In this document: one piece after another, positions 1 to 7,933 of the stretch
Layout: each line of letters starts with the position of its first letter
How positions within the stretch are numbered: position 1 is the first letter of the stretch
From: an uncultured Bacteroidota bacterium
GTDB taxonomy: Bacteria; Bacteroidota; Bacteroidia; Bacteroidales; F082
DNA: 64,000 bases
NCBI GenBank assembly: GCA_903891085.1
Contig: CAITDJ010000009.1
Coordinates: 1-64,000, forward strand
Direction of reading: 5' to 3'
The notes under the pieces: generated by a model
The model's input: the letters and a program-made list of their open reading frames with translations, nothing else
Databases searched by the model: none
What the model was told of the DNA's origin: nothing
Position numbers and translations under genes: made by a program

Positions 1-144
1 ATGAAAAATAAATATTTTTATAAGTAATTTAATATCAATTGATTAAACAAATAGTCTTATCAATTAAATTCTGTTTGATGTCAGATATAATTGATTTTCA
101 AAAACAAATAAAAATATTTAAGTGTATCATTAACAAATTGTTAT

Positions 145-152
145 TATCTTTG
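145..152 (+). promoter_or_regulatory. -7 element (TATCTTTG) of the cold-shock gene
   Basis: TATCTTTG fits the Bacteroidota -7 consensus TAnnTTTG and lies 28 bp before the start codon in very AT-rich DNA. No clear TTTG -33 box sits at the ideal 19-bp spacing, so only the -7 part is supported. Confidence 0.5.
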
Positions 153-180
153 CGAAATATATTTTTAACAAATTAATACA

Positions 181-372
181 ATGAACAAAGGTACCGTAAA
201 ATTCTTTAACAATTCCAAAGGTTTTGGATTCATTAAAGACGCAGAATCAACCAAAGAGTATTTCGTACACGCCAACGGCTTGATCGATCAAATCAAAGAA
301 AACGATGTTGTAACTTTCGAGTTACAAGATGGCCGTAAAGGACTTAATGCCGTAAATGTTAGAAAAGCTTAA
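181..372 (+). CDS. cold-shock domain protein (CspA family)
   Basis: The 63-residue protein is a single cold-shock OB-fold. It begins MNKGTVKFFNNSKGFGFI, which carries the RNP1-type KGFGFI motif; the second nucleic-acid-binding motif is the YFVHANGL segment, a variant of the usual VFVH. Family members bind single-stranded RNA or DNA and act as RNA chaperones in the cytoplasm. The gene stands alone between a -7 promoter element and a strong intrinsic terminator, so it is probably monocistronic. At 63 residues it is slightly shorter than the usual 65-70. Whether it responds to cold or is constitutive cannot be told from the sequence. Confidence 0.95.
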   Translation: MNKGTVKFFNNSKGFGFIKDAESTKEYFVHANGLIDQIKENDVVTFELQDGRKGLNAVNVRKA

Positions 373-398
373 TAATTTTGCTTATTGACACATCAGGA

Positions 399-429
399 AG
401 CCTTGAATTCGTTCAAGGCTTTTTTTTTG
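399..429 (+). terminator. intrinsic terminator after the cold-shock gene
   Basis: A perfect 9-bp stem (AGCCTTGAA / TTCAAGGCT) with a TTCG tetraloop is followed by a run of eight or more T residues. Confidence 0.9.
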
Positions 430-536
430 CCCTTTCCTAACCTGAAAAGAAATTGACCGTAACACTGAAATTAAGTGCTGTCAAACAAAGAATCGCTTGC
501 ATCGCGATTCAATGCCTTATATCTGAAACAATAAAC

Positions 537-544
537 TAATTTTG
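537..544 (+). promoter_or_regulatory. -7 element (TAATTTTG) upstream of the glycosyltransferase pair
   Basis: TAATTTTG matches TAnnTTTG and lies 52 bp before the ATG of the GT-C gene. No convincing -33 box was seen. Confidence 0.4.
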
Positions 545-596
545 CCTCCGGTACACCATTCATTTTCTGTATTTTTAATGAGACTTTTGATATCAG

Positions 597-2090
597 ATGA
601 TCATCACAAAACCAACATTATCTTTTAACAGACCTGAGATCATCGGCTTAATTGTATTGTTGCTCCTGATGTATTTTCCACTGTTTGGTCATCTGGGGAA
701 TCTCACCATACGCATTTGGGACGAAGCACGGGTTACGGTGAATGCCTACGAAATGTGGCAAACGGGCGATTTGCTTGTTACAAAATATATGGGAAATCCA
801 GATTTATGGAACACCAAACCTCCACTACTCATCTGGATTCAGGCTTTTTTATTGAATTTTTTCGATGATATTGAATTGGCCATGCGGTTACCTTCGGCCC
901 TGGCCGGTGCATCAACCATACTGCTGATTTATTATTTTGTTAAAAAACAAACCCAAAATTTCTGGACGGGATTTATTGCCGCGGTTGTATTGCTAAGTTC
1001 GAAAGGGTATATCGAGGTGCACGGCACGCGTACCGGCGATTATGATGCGTTGCTCGTTTTTTTCACAACCCTGGCTTGTTTGATGTTTTGGTTATTTATC
1101 GAACATAAGCAAACAAAATACCTGTATTTTTTCTTTTTAAGCACAGCACTGGGCGTATTGACAAAGAGTATTTCGGCCCTGATGTTTCTGCCGGCCTTGT
1201 TTTTGTATACACTGTACAGGAAGCAGTTATTCGAAATATTAAAAAACAAGCATTTCTACTTTGGAATATTCGTTTTTACGCTCATCACAGCTGGTTATTA
1301 TTTTTTGCGCGAACTGGCTGCCCCGGGATATTTAAAAGCGGTTGGTGAAAATGAATTGTGGGGACGATATCTCAGCACCCTGGAAAACCACAACGAACCA
1401 TTTCGTTTTTACTATGACCATCTCGTGAATGGACGATACAAGGCCTTCTATCTGTTACTTCCGGTTGGCGCCATCTCCGGTATATTTCTGCTATCGAATC
1501 ATCACATCCGAAACCTGGCAATATTTTCCACCTTATTGATTGTCAGTTATTTTTTTATCATTTCCTATGCAAAAACGAAACTCGTTTGGTACGATTTACC
1601 CCTTTATCCTTTCTTTGCTATACTGGTTTCATTTGCAATTGGTTATTTGATTCAACTAAGACGACAATTGAACAGCAGCATTATTTTTGTAAAAGTTGGA
1701 AAATATTTGATATTGATCTTCATTTTTGGCTTTTTAACACAACAAATTGTACTCATCACCAGGCAATCCTATAAACCGAAAGATAATCCGTACGAAGGAA
1801 CCGACTATACCCTCACCTATTACCTGAGAGACGCCTTGCATGGCAAACACGATCTGAATAATATTTATGTGATCTATGATGGTTATAATACCATGCTTAA
1901 ACCTTATATTTATCAGCTAAAAGATAAAGGTGTCAATACTGATATAAAGGATTGGAGAAAGTTAAAAAATGGTGATCAGGTGGTTACGTATCAACCAACA
2001 CTCAAGGAACATCTGACATCAACCTTCGATACTGAAATTATTGAGATACAATCTGATATCGTCACCTATAAACTCCTGAGCAGAAAATGA
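597..2090 (+). CDS. GT-C family glycosyltransferase (ArnT/PMT-like, GT39/GT83 type)
   Basis: This 497-residue integral membrane protein has about ten hydrophobic segments. After the first membrane segment it carries the RIWDEAR motif of the first periplasmic loop, where acidic residues are catalytic in ArnT and PMT-type enzymes, followed by a NTKPPLLIW loop typical of bacterial ArnT-like proteins. Such enzymes move a sugar from a polyprenyl-phosphate donor to a lipid or protein outside the inner membrane. The stop codon overlaps the start of the next gene, a polyprenyl-phosphate sugar synthase-like GT2, so the pair probably makes and uses one donor. Acceptor and sugar are unknown; the soluble C-terminal tail starts near residue 400. 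Confidence 0.85.
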   Translation: MIITKPTLSFNRPEIIGLIVLLLLMYFPLFGHLGNLTIRIWDEARVTVNAYEMWQTGDLLVTKYMGNPDLWNTKPPLLIWIQAFLLNFFDDIELAMRLPSALAGASTILLIYYFVKKQTQNFWTGFIAAVVLLSSKGYIEVHGTRTGDYDALLVFFTTLACLMFWLFIEHKQTKYLYFFFLSTALGVLTKSISALMFLPALFLYTLYRKQLFEILKNKHFYFGIFVFTLITAGYYFLRELAAPGYLKAVGENELWGRYLSTLENHNEPFRFYYDHLVNGRYKAFYLLLPVGAISGIFLLSNHHIRNLAIFSTLLIVSYFFIISYAKTKLVWYDLPLYPFFAILVSFAIGYLIQLRRQLNSSIIFVKVGKYLILIFIFGFLTQQIVLITRQSYKPKDNPYEGTDYTLTYYLRDALHGKHDLNNIYVIYDGYNTMLKPYIYQLKDKGVNTDIKDWRKLKNGDQVVTYQPTLKEHLTSTFDTEIIEIQSDIVTYKLLSRK

Positions 2091-3043
2091 AAAAATTGGA
2101 TATTTCAGTTGTCATCCCTATCTATAATGAGGAAAAAGGTCTGCCCGAATTGTACAGGCGACTGATCGATGCCGTTGCTTCTATTACGGCTGACTGCGAA
2201 CTTATTTTCGTAAATGATTGCAGCACTGATAATTCATTGCTGGTTATCAAAGAAATGGCTGCAAAAGATTCACGGGTGAAATACCTGAGTTTCAGCCGAA
2301 ATTTTGGTCACCAGATTGCCGTAACAGCCGGATTGGAACATACGCAGGGCATAGCTGTTGTCATCATTGATGGCGATTTGCAGGATCCACCTGAGTTGAT
2401 CGGAGAAATGTTTGCAAAATATAAGGAGGGTTTTAAGGTGGTATATGCGAAAAGACGATCCCGTTCCGGCGAATCGATTTTCAAAAAACTGACTGCCAAA
2501 CTATTCTATCGTATATTGGTGAAGCTCACCGGTGTAAAGATCCCGATAGATACAGGTGATTTTCGCCTGATTGACCAGGTGATTGTTGAACACCTGAAAC
2601 AAATGCCTGAACCGGCAAAATTCCTGCGTGGTCAAATTGCATGGTTAGGGTATAAACAAACTTTTGTTGAATTTGACCGTGACGCCCGAAAATATGGCAC
2701 AACCGGCTATCCTCTCCGAAAAATGATTCGATTTGCCATTGATGGTATCACCGCCTTTTCGGACGTACCTTTAAAAATTGCTACCACAACAGGGTTTGTT
2801 GTTTCAGGCTTTTCACTTATTGTTATCCTCTACGCGCTAATTAGCCATTTCATTCTCAACCAGACAATAACAGGCTGGACATCCTTGATTATCAGTTCGA
2901 TGTTTATTGGCGGGATACAATTGATTGCTATCGGCATCATCGGCGAATATATCAGCCGGATCAATACCACCGTACGGAAAAGACCCTTGTATATTGTTGA
3001 AGAAAAGCAGGTTGACGAAAATCAATCACTGACTATTGATTAA
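2087..3043 (+). CDS. polyprenyl-phosphate glycosyltransferase (GT2, DPM1/GtrB-like)
   Basis: The 318-residue protein begins with a GT-A fold: SVVIPIYNEEKGL near residue 7, NDCSTDNS near 43, and the metal/nucleotide-binding DGDLQDPPE near 94. The C-terminal third holds two hydrophobic helices (about 228-250 and 262-285), as in GtrB, ArnC and DPM-type enzymes that charge a polyprenyl phosphate with a sugar. It overlaps the upstream GT-C gene by 4 bp (ATGA), so translational coupling is likely. Its stop codon also overlaps the stop of the convergent PBP1A gene: TTAA at 3040-3043 ends both frames. The sugar nucleotide substrate is not predictable. Confidence 0.9.
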   Translation: MKKLDISVVIPIYNEEKGLPELYRRLIDAVASITADCELIFVNDCSTDNSLLVIKEMAAKDSRVKYLSFSRNFGHQIAVTAGLEHTQGIAVVIIDGDLQDPPELIGEMFAKYKEGFKVVYAKRRSRSGESIFKKLTAKLFYRILVKLTGVKIPIDTGDFRLIDQVIVEHLKQMPEPAKFLRGQIAWLGYKQTFVEFDRDARKYGTTGYPLRKMIRFAIDGITAFSDVPLKIATTTGFVVSGFSLIVILYALISHFILNQTITGWTSLIISSMFIGGIQLIAIGIIGEYISRINTTVRKRPLYIVEEKQVDENQSLTID

Positions 3044-5316
3044 AACTCATCCTCATTGGCCTTATTTCTGGCTTTGTTGCTGTTGCGGTTCAACCGGTCG
3101 TAACGTTCACAATCGAAATCGAGTGAAACATCGGACTGCGGTTTGTCGAAGTCACCCTGACTGATATGCAAGGAGCGGTCGGCATACACTTTCTGCATAT
3201 AAAGCCCAAAAATTGGCAATGCCATATTGGCACCCTGACCTAACGCAATGGTTCTGAAATGCACGCTCCGGTCTTCGGCCCCAACCCAGACTCCTGTAAC
3301 CAAATCAGGTGTGATACCCATAAACCATCCATCACTCTGATTTTGTGTGGTTCCTGTTTTTCCGGCGATGGCGTTTGAAAGGCCATATTTGAACTGCAGG
3401 CGACGTGCAGTACCTTCTTCCACCACACCTTTCAGCAATTCTATCATTTTATAGGCTGTGATCTCATCCAGGGCTTCATTTTTTTCGGGTACAAAGCGTT
3501 CGATGATGTTTCCATGCTTGTCTTCGATTTTTGTGACAAAAATCGGTTTGATGTACACGCCTTTGTTGGCAAAGGTATTCATGGCACCAACCATTTCATA
3601 CAGTGTAAGATCGGGTGTTCCAAGGGCGATTGATGGCACCGGATCGATAGGCGATGTGACACCCATTTTGCGAGCCATCTGAATCACCGATTCGGGTGAA
3701 AAACGTTTGATCAGGTAAGCCGAAATCCAGTTATTGGAATTTGCCAACGCCCATTTCAAGGTAACTTCCTCCCCCAGGCGTTCTTTGGACGAATTTTTCG
3801 GTTCCCAATAGGTTCCATCATACAATTGCACGCTGTAACTGATGTTCGGGACCTTGTAACAAGGTGTATATTCGCCTTCCTGCATGGCCAGGGTATAAAG
3901 AAATGGCTTGAATGTAGAGCCAACCTGTCGCCGCGACTGGGTTACGTGATCGTACTGGAAAAACCGGTAATCATTTCCACCCACATACGCCCTTACGAAG
4001 CCGGTTTTCGATTCGACCGACATCATGCTTGCCATCAGGAAAAACTTATAATAACGGATCGAATCCATGGGTGTCATGATGGTATCAACTGTTCCTTTCC
4101 ATGAGAAAACCCGCATACGTATCGGCATCCGAAAAACCTGTGCGATTTCATCATTCGTGGCACCAGCCTTCTTCATATAACGATAACGATCGGATCGTTT
4201 CATGGCCTGCGTCATAATTTTATCCACCTCAACCGCAATATCCTGATCAGGAAACACAAAGGGTGCATAGGAATGATTATCCCAATGATCATAAAAATTC
4301 GGTTGCAACTCACCCCCCAGGTGTTCACGAACAGCTTCTTCGGCATACTGTTGCATTTTCGAGTTGATGGTTGTATAAATTTTCAGTCCATCTTTATAAA
4401 TATCATAGGGTTTTCCATCCGATTTAAAGTGTGTGGCTGCCCATTTATGCAGTTCACCCCGCAGAAACTCCCTGAAATAAGTTGCCTGTCCGCTGTTGTG
4501 ATCCATGATGCCATAGCTTGATAAATCAATGGGTCGTTGAATCACCGATTCGTACACATCCTGTTTTATAAATCCATAGGTTAGCATTTGCTGCAATACC
4601 AGGTTTCTTCTTTTCAACGCCCGTTCGGGATTACGCACCGGACTATACCAGGTGGGGGCATTCACCACACCAGCCATCAGGGCAGCTTCCTCCAACAGCA
4701 AGGAATCGGGCGATTTATTAAAAAATGTAAGCGCCGCCGACTTAATACCAAACGAGTGGCTTCCGAATGGAACCGTGTTCAGGTACATCGCGATGATTTC
4801 CTGTTTCGAATAATTATGCTCGAGTTTGATGGCAGTCACCCACTCCTGAAACTTACGGATAATCAATTGCGTTATAGACAGATTTTGTCCGCGTGGGAAA
4901 AGGTTTTTCGCCAATTGTTGCGTGAGCGTGCTTCCGCCGCCTTTGCTGTCGCCCGTAACAACACCCCAGGCAACGCGAAACAAGGCCTTAAGATCGATGC
5001 CCGAATGCTCGGTAAAACGAATATCTTCGATCGCCAGCAAGGCGTTTACTAGGTCAGGCGAGAGTTCGCTATAATGACTGTTCGACCGGTTTTCGACATA
5101 ATAGGCACCCAGAAGTTCTTTATCAGCTGAGTACACTTCAGAAGCCAGGTTTGTTTGCGGATTTTCGAGATCATCGAAAGAAGGCATTTCACCATACCAC
5201 TCATTGGCAATTCCATAGAAAAACATACCCATACCACCGAGAAATACCAAAAACAACACCCAAAGCCAGATGATATACTTCAAAAAATTTGTATTTTTCT
5301 TCGACGATGATTTCAT
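3040..5316 (-). CDS. mrcA: penicillin-binding protein 1A (class A PBP, bifunctional)
   Basis: The 758-residue protein has a short cytoplasmic tail and one N-terminal membrane anchor (about 14-36). A GT51 transglycosylase domain follows, with EDIRFTEHSGID holding the catalytic glutamate and GGSTLTQQLAKNLF. The transpeptidase domain has the STFK active-site motif (GSTFKPF), a SNN motif (ANSNNW) and KTGTT. It polymerises and cross-links peptidoglycan in the periplasm. gldH lies immediately downstream of... rather, upstream in transcription order: gldH, at 5335-5814, is read first and ends 18 bp before this gene begins, so RicT-like, gldH and PBP1A probably share an operon. The acidic C-terminal tail after about residue 700 is unstructured-looking. 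Confidence 0.96.
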   Translation of the reverse strand: MKSSSKKNTNFLKYIIWLWVLFLVFLGGMGMFFYGIANEWYGEMPSFDDLENPQTNLASEVYSADKELLGAYYVENRSNSHYSELSPDLVNALLAIEDIRFTEHSGIDLKALFRVAWGVVTGDSKGGGSTLTQQLAKNLFPRGQNLSITQLIIRKFQEWVTAIKLEHNYSKQEIIAMYLNTVPFGSHSFGIKSAALTFFNKSPDSLLLEEAALMAGVVNAPTWYSPVRNPERALKRRNLVLQQMLTYGFIKQDVYESVIQRPIDLSSYGIMDHNSGQATYFREFLRGELHKWAATHFKSDGKPYDIYKDGLKIYTTINSKMQQYAEEAVREHLGGELQPNFYDHWDNHSYAPFVFPDQDIAVEVDKIMTQAMKRSDRYRYMKKAGATNDEIAQVFRMPIRMRVFSWKGTVDTIMTPMDSIRYYKFFLMASMMSVESKTGFVRAYVGGNDYRFFQYDHVTQSRRQVGSTFKPFLYTLAMQEGEYTPCYKVPNISYSVQLYDGTYWEPKNSSKERLGEEVTLKWALANSNNWISAYLIKRFSPESVIQMARKMGVTSPIDPVPSIALGTPDLTLYEMVGAMNTFANKGVYIKPIFVTKIEDKHGNIIERFVPEKNEALDEITAYKMIELLKGVVEEGTARRLQFKYGLSNAIAGKTGTTQNQSDGWFMGITPDLVTGVWVGAEDRSVHFRTIALGQGANMALPIFGLYMQKVYADRSLHISQGDFDKPQSDVSLDFDCERYDRLNRNSNKARNKANEDEF

Positions 5317-5334
5317 GTGCTTGTTGCCTGGTTA

Positions 5335-5814
5335 TTAAAATGCTCTTTCTATCCTGATTCCGATATCCGAAATATCCTTGAGTTCTTTCACCCGCATTCC
5401 CTGTTCAAGTTCAAAAATATACTTTCCTTTTAAAGGAAAACGCAACGCTGAATTCAATAGTATCTGATTATCCTTTAATTCGCCGAAACCCTTGCCAAGC
5501 CATTTGCCTTCGGGTGTAGCAAGCAAACATTCAAGCGTATCGCGTGTGATATTACCATTTGGGAACCGGGTATTCAAAAAAACGTAAAGGTTGCTGTACC
5601 GATAGGCCTGGGTATGCCTGACATTGAGGTAGAATTTATAGATTTTGGTGGTATCGTTCACCACGACTTCGAACAGCGCATTTTCATTGGCTTTCCAAAC
5701 CGACTCTTTGATAGCGATATTATTATCAAAGAGCGGGGCTTTTCCACATGAAACTGACAAAAACGACAGTAAAACGAAAGCAAACAAAATAAGGATTCTA
5801 TTGATTTTAAACAT
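5335..5814 (-). CDS. gldH: gliding motility lipoprotein GldH
   Basis: The 159-residue protein starts with a lipoprotein signal peptide, with the lipidated cysteine near residue 23 (LSVSCG). The body matches what I know of GldH: a small beta-rich domain beginning with FDNNIAIKESVW, a central region with DTTKIYKFYLNVRHT, and an ending with the DISDIGIRIE segment. GldH is needed for gliding and for T9SS function in Flavobacterium, and homologues occur in non-gliding Bacteroidota. The gene lies between the PSP1/RicT-like gene (30 bp upstream) and PBP1A, an arrangement I recall as common in the phylum. Presence does not by itself show that the organism glides. Confidence 0.88.
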   Translation of the reverse strand: MFKINRILILFAFVLLSFLSVSCGKAPLFDNNIAIKESVWKANENALFEVVVNDTTKIYKFYLNVRHTQAYRYSNLYVFLNTRFPNGNITRDTLECLLATPEGKWLGKGFGELKDNQILLNSALRFPLKGKYIFELEQGMRVKELKDISDIGIRIERAF

Positions 5815-5844
5815 CTTTTATGAGTGTTGCGTCCGTATTAGTAA

Positions 5845-6957
5845 TCAGTCGAAACGGTTTAAGTCGCCTTCCATATTGTTGTTACCGCTGTTATATTCGG
5901 TTTGCTGTTCTTTCATAAAGGCGAAGTCTTCCAGTTTTTCAGGAAAAATTCCTTTGGCATTTCCTTCCGAAATTTCTTTCACTTTTTCGATAGGAATGGC
6001 CATGAGATTTCCCCTTTCGTTTGTATAGGCATACCACATCAAGCCTTTGAAAACATCGCTTTTCTGAAAAGTGGCATCGCCTTTCTGGGTTTTAAGCACT
6101 GTGCGTTCGTCAGGAAAATACTGAAACGCATCGGCATAGGCATGGTATTCGTAGTTCAGACAACACTTTAATTTTCCACATTGTCCGGCCAGTTTTTGCG
6201 GATTGGGTGACAATTGCTGCACCCGTGTTACTCCAGTGGTAACTGACTGAAATTCAGCCATCCATGATGAACAGCATAGTTCGCGTCCGCAGGAACCAAT
6301 GCCACCAAGCTTGGCAGCTTCCTGACGCATTCCAATCTGTCTCATCTCAACACGGATATGAAAACCTTCGGCAAGCTTCTTAATCAATTCCCGAAAATCG
6401 ACACGGTCTTCGGCGGTATAATAAAATATTGCTTTTGTTTTATCTCCCTGAAATTCAACATCGTTCAATTTCATATCGAGTTTCAGGTCATAGGATATCT
6501 CACGTGTTCTGAACAAGGTGCTGTCTTCGAGTTCAACGGCACTCATCCATTTTTCCACATCGGCAATCCGAGCCTGACGGTACACTTTTTTAAGTTCTTC
6601 GGGTTTCAGATTCACTTTCTTGCGCTTCATCTGAATGGCAACTATGTCACCCACGAGCGTAACAATGCCAATATCGTGTCCCGATGCTGCTTCCACGGCA
6701 ATAAAATCGCCTTCGTTAAGTATTGTATCGCCGGTGAAACAAAAAAAATCTTTGCGACCATTTTTGAAACGTACTTCAACTACCTGAGGCTCTTCTTTTG
6801 ATTTGGGGCTATTATATCCTTTGAGCCAGTTATTTTCATCGAGTTTACAACAGCGGTGTTCAAAAACCTTATCGTTCGAATCGTATGTATTGGGTGCGCG
6901 ACAGCAGCCTCGTGCCTGAAAAGACACCAAACTTTTTTCTGCTTTGTCGTCGGTCAT
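5845..6957 (-). CDS. PSP1 domain protein, RicT/YaaT-like
   Basis: The 370-residue protein contains the PSP1 C-terminal domain, with the cysteine motifs GSCGRELCCSSW (about residue 221) and CGKLKCCLNYE (about 260). It also has extra N-terminal cysteines (GCCRAPN and HRCCKLDENN) that may add to metal binding. In Bacillus, RicT/YaaT forms an Fe-S complex with RicA and RicF that affects RNA maturation; no RicA or RicF homologue is seen here. It is the first gene of a probable operon with gldH and PBP1A and has a -7 element just upstream. The acidic, Asn-rich C-terminal tail is probably disordered. Confidence 0.88.
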   Translation of the reverse strand: MTDDKAEKSLVSFQARGCCRAPNTYDSNDKVFEHRCCKLDENNWLKGYNSPKSKEEPQVVEVRFKNGRKDFFCFTGDTILNEGDFIAVEAASGHDIGIVTLVGDIVAIQMKRKKVNLKPEELKKVYRQARIADVEKWMSAVELEDSTLFRTREISYDLKLDMKLNDVEFQGDKTKAIFYYTAEDRVDFRELIKKLAEGFHIRVEMRQIGMRQEAAKLGGIGSCGRELCCSSWMAEFQSVTTGVTRVQQLSPNPQKLAGQCGKLKCCLNYEYHAYADAFQYFPDERTVLKTQKGDATFQKSDVFKGLMWYAYTNERGNLMAIPIEKVKEISEGNAKGIFPEKLEDFAFMKEQQTEYNSGNNNMEGDLNRFD

Positions 6958-7240
6958 TATTTCTTATTTTAATGGCAAAGATAAAACAAAATAGTCAAAT
7001 TGATTTGCATAGTTCAAATTGACGACAATCGTGGTTTGGCATAGGTTGATTCAGATTTTTTGGTGAAAAGAGGATCGGAAATGCCGAATGGCTTAATTTG
7101 GAGATTACCCCATGAAAGACCTGGTATAGATCACAAATCCTCCCAAGATTAAATGTAAGTAAAAGTGGGCATTATTAAATTTAGCAGTGAGTTCACAAAA
7201 ACCAGAAGGAGATTGCCTATGAAGCAAATGTAGGTGGATA
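6958..7240. other. intergenic gap beside the toxin-antitoxin pair
   Basis: The 283 bp between the RicT-like gene and hepT hold the RicT-side promoter element at 6976-6983 and otherwise no ORF, tRNA or strong hairpin. The gap is unusually long for this gene-dense stretch and may be leftover flank from insertion of the mntA/hepT pair. Confidence 0.5.
6976..6983 (-). promoter_or_regulatory. -7 element (TATCTTTG) of the RicT-gldH-PBP1A operon
   Basis: Read on the minus strand the sequence is TATCTTTG, a match to TAnnTTTG, 19 bp upstream of the RicT-like start codon. The leader would be about 10 nt. Confidence 0.5.
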
Positions 7241-7579
7241 CTATTTATCTAACAATGCAGTGATTTCTTCTTTTAGTTTAGGTAGATGATTAATCACTAT
7301 ACTCCAGATTAAATCATCTGAAATTTTATCGTAGCCATGTGCAATACGATTTCTTGTTCCAATTATTCTTTGTGCATTTTCAATTTTGAAGGTTTTATCT
7401 TTTTTCAATATCCGGTTTATCGCTTCACCGATAATCTCAATATCGCGTTCAATTGCTCGTTTTGTCCTAGTATCGCTGGTATAATCACTAAAAATCTTAG
7501 GTCTTCCTGCAAAAAAACTTTCTATTTCGATAATAGATTGCAAAACATCATACAACCAGGTTTTTATCTCGCTATCCAT
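7241..7579 (-). CDS. hepT: HEPN-domain toxin HepT (DUF86)
   Basis: This 112-residue all-helical protein carries the HEPN RNase motif RNRIAHGYD (R-x4-H-x-Y) near its C-terminal third. It belongs to HepT-type toxins: the R/H residues are required for RNase activity, and the tyrosine is the site at which the partner MntA adds AMP. I start it at the ATG at 7579 (MDSEIKTWLYDVL), which overlaps the mntA stop by 8 nt and gives the usual family length; an upstream ATG at 7603 would add 8 residues within mntA. Its pairing with a minimal nucleotidyltransferase gene directly upstream is the classical MNT-HEPN order. Confidence 0.9.
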   Translation of the reverse strand: MDSEIKTWLYDVLQSIIEIESFFAGRPKIFSDYTSDTRTKRAIERDIEIIGEAINRILKKDKTFKIENAQRIIGTRNRIAHGYDKISDDLIWSIVINHLPKLKEEITALLDK

Positions 7580-7871
7580 ATACAAGTTCCTTCGAATTGT
7601 CAATCGATTGGCGTAAATAAGGATTAATTATTGCTTTGTCTTCCAAAAGATCGACTTCACGATTAAAAAGATTTTCTAAAGAATATTTCAAACCGAAATA
7701 ATTATCTGCATAGTCGTATAAATCTACACCTTGAAAATCAACGACAAAATCCAAATCACTTTTTTTTCGGAATCTGTTTGTCAAAACTGAACCGAACACA
7801 TATAACCTTCCAACCTTGTGTTTTATGCACAGATTATAAATTTCGTCCTTATTATTATCGATCAATTTCAT
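7572..7871 (-). CDS. mntA: minimal nucleotidyltransferase antitoxin MntA
   Basis: The 99-residue protein has the nucleotidyltransferase signature VFGSVLTNRFRKKSDLDFVV, that is GS-x10-D-x-D, with the two aspartates that bind metal. MntA-type antitoxins neutralise HepT by adding AMP to the toxin's HEPN tyrosine. The gene overlaps hepT by 8 nt. A -7 promoter element ends only 5 bp before the ATG, so the mRNA would be leaderless or nearly so. The pair sits between holB and the RicT-gldH-PBP1A operon. Confidence 0.9.
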   Translation of the reverse strand: MKLIDNNKDEIYNLCIKHKVGRLYVFGSVLTNRFRKKSDLDFVVDFQGVDLYDYADNYFGLKYSLENLFNREVDLLEDKAIINPYLRQSIDNSKELVYG

Positions 7872-7875
7872 GAGA

Positions 7876-7883
7876 CAAATATA
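7876..7883 (-). promoter_or_regulatory. -7 element (TATATTTG) of mntA-hepT
   Basis: The minus strand reads TATATTTG, a full match to TAnnTTTG, ending 5 nt before the mntA ATG. Transcription would start at or within a few nt of the start codon. Confidence 0.5.
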
Positions 7884-7933
7884 CGATAAATCCTAAAAAA
7901 TGATGAAGCCCGGTTTGTGCAATATTTTTGCCT

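Noticed and set aside
3826-5052. Long open frames on the plus strand opposite PBP1A
   Set aside because: They lie opposite a gene with all catalytic motifs intact, carry no recognisable domain, and have no promoter or ribosome signal.
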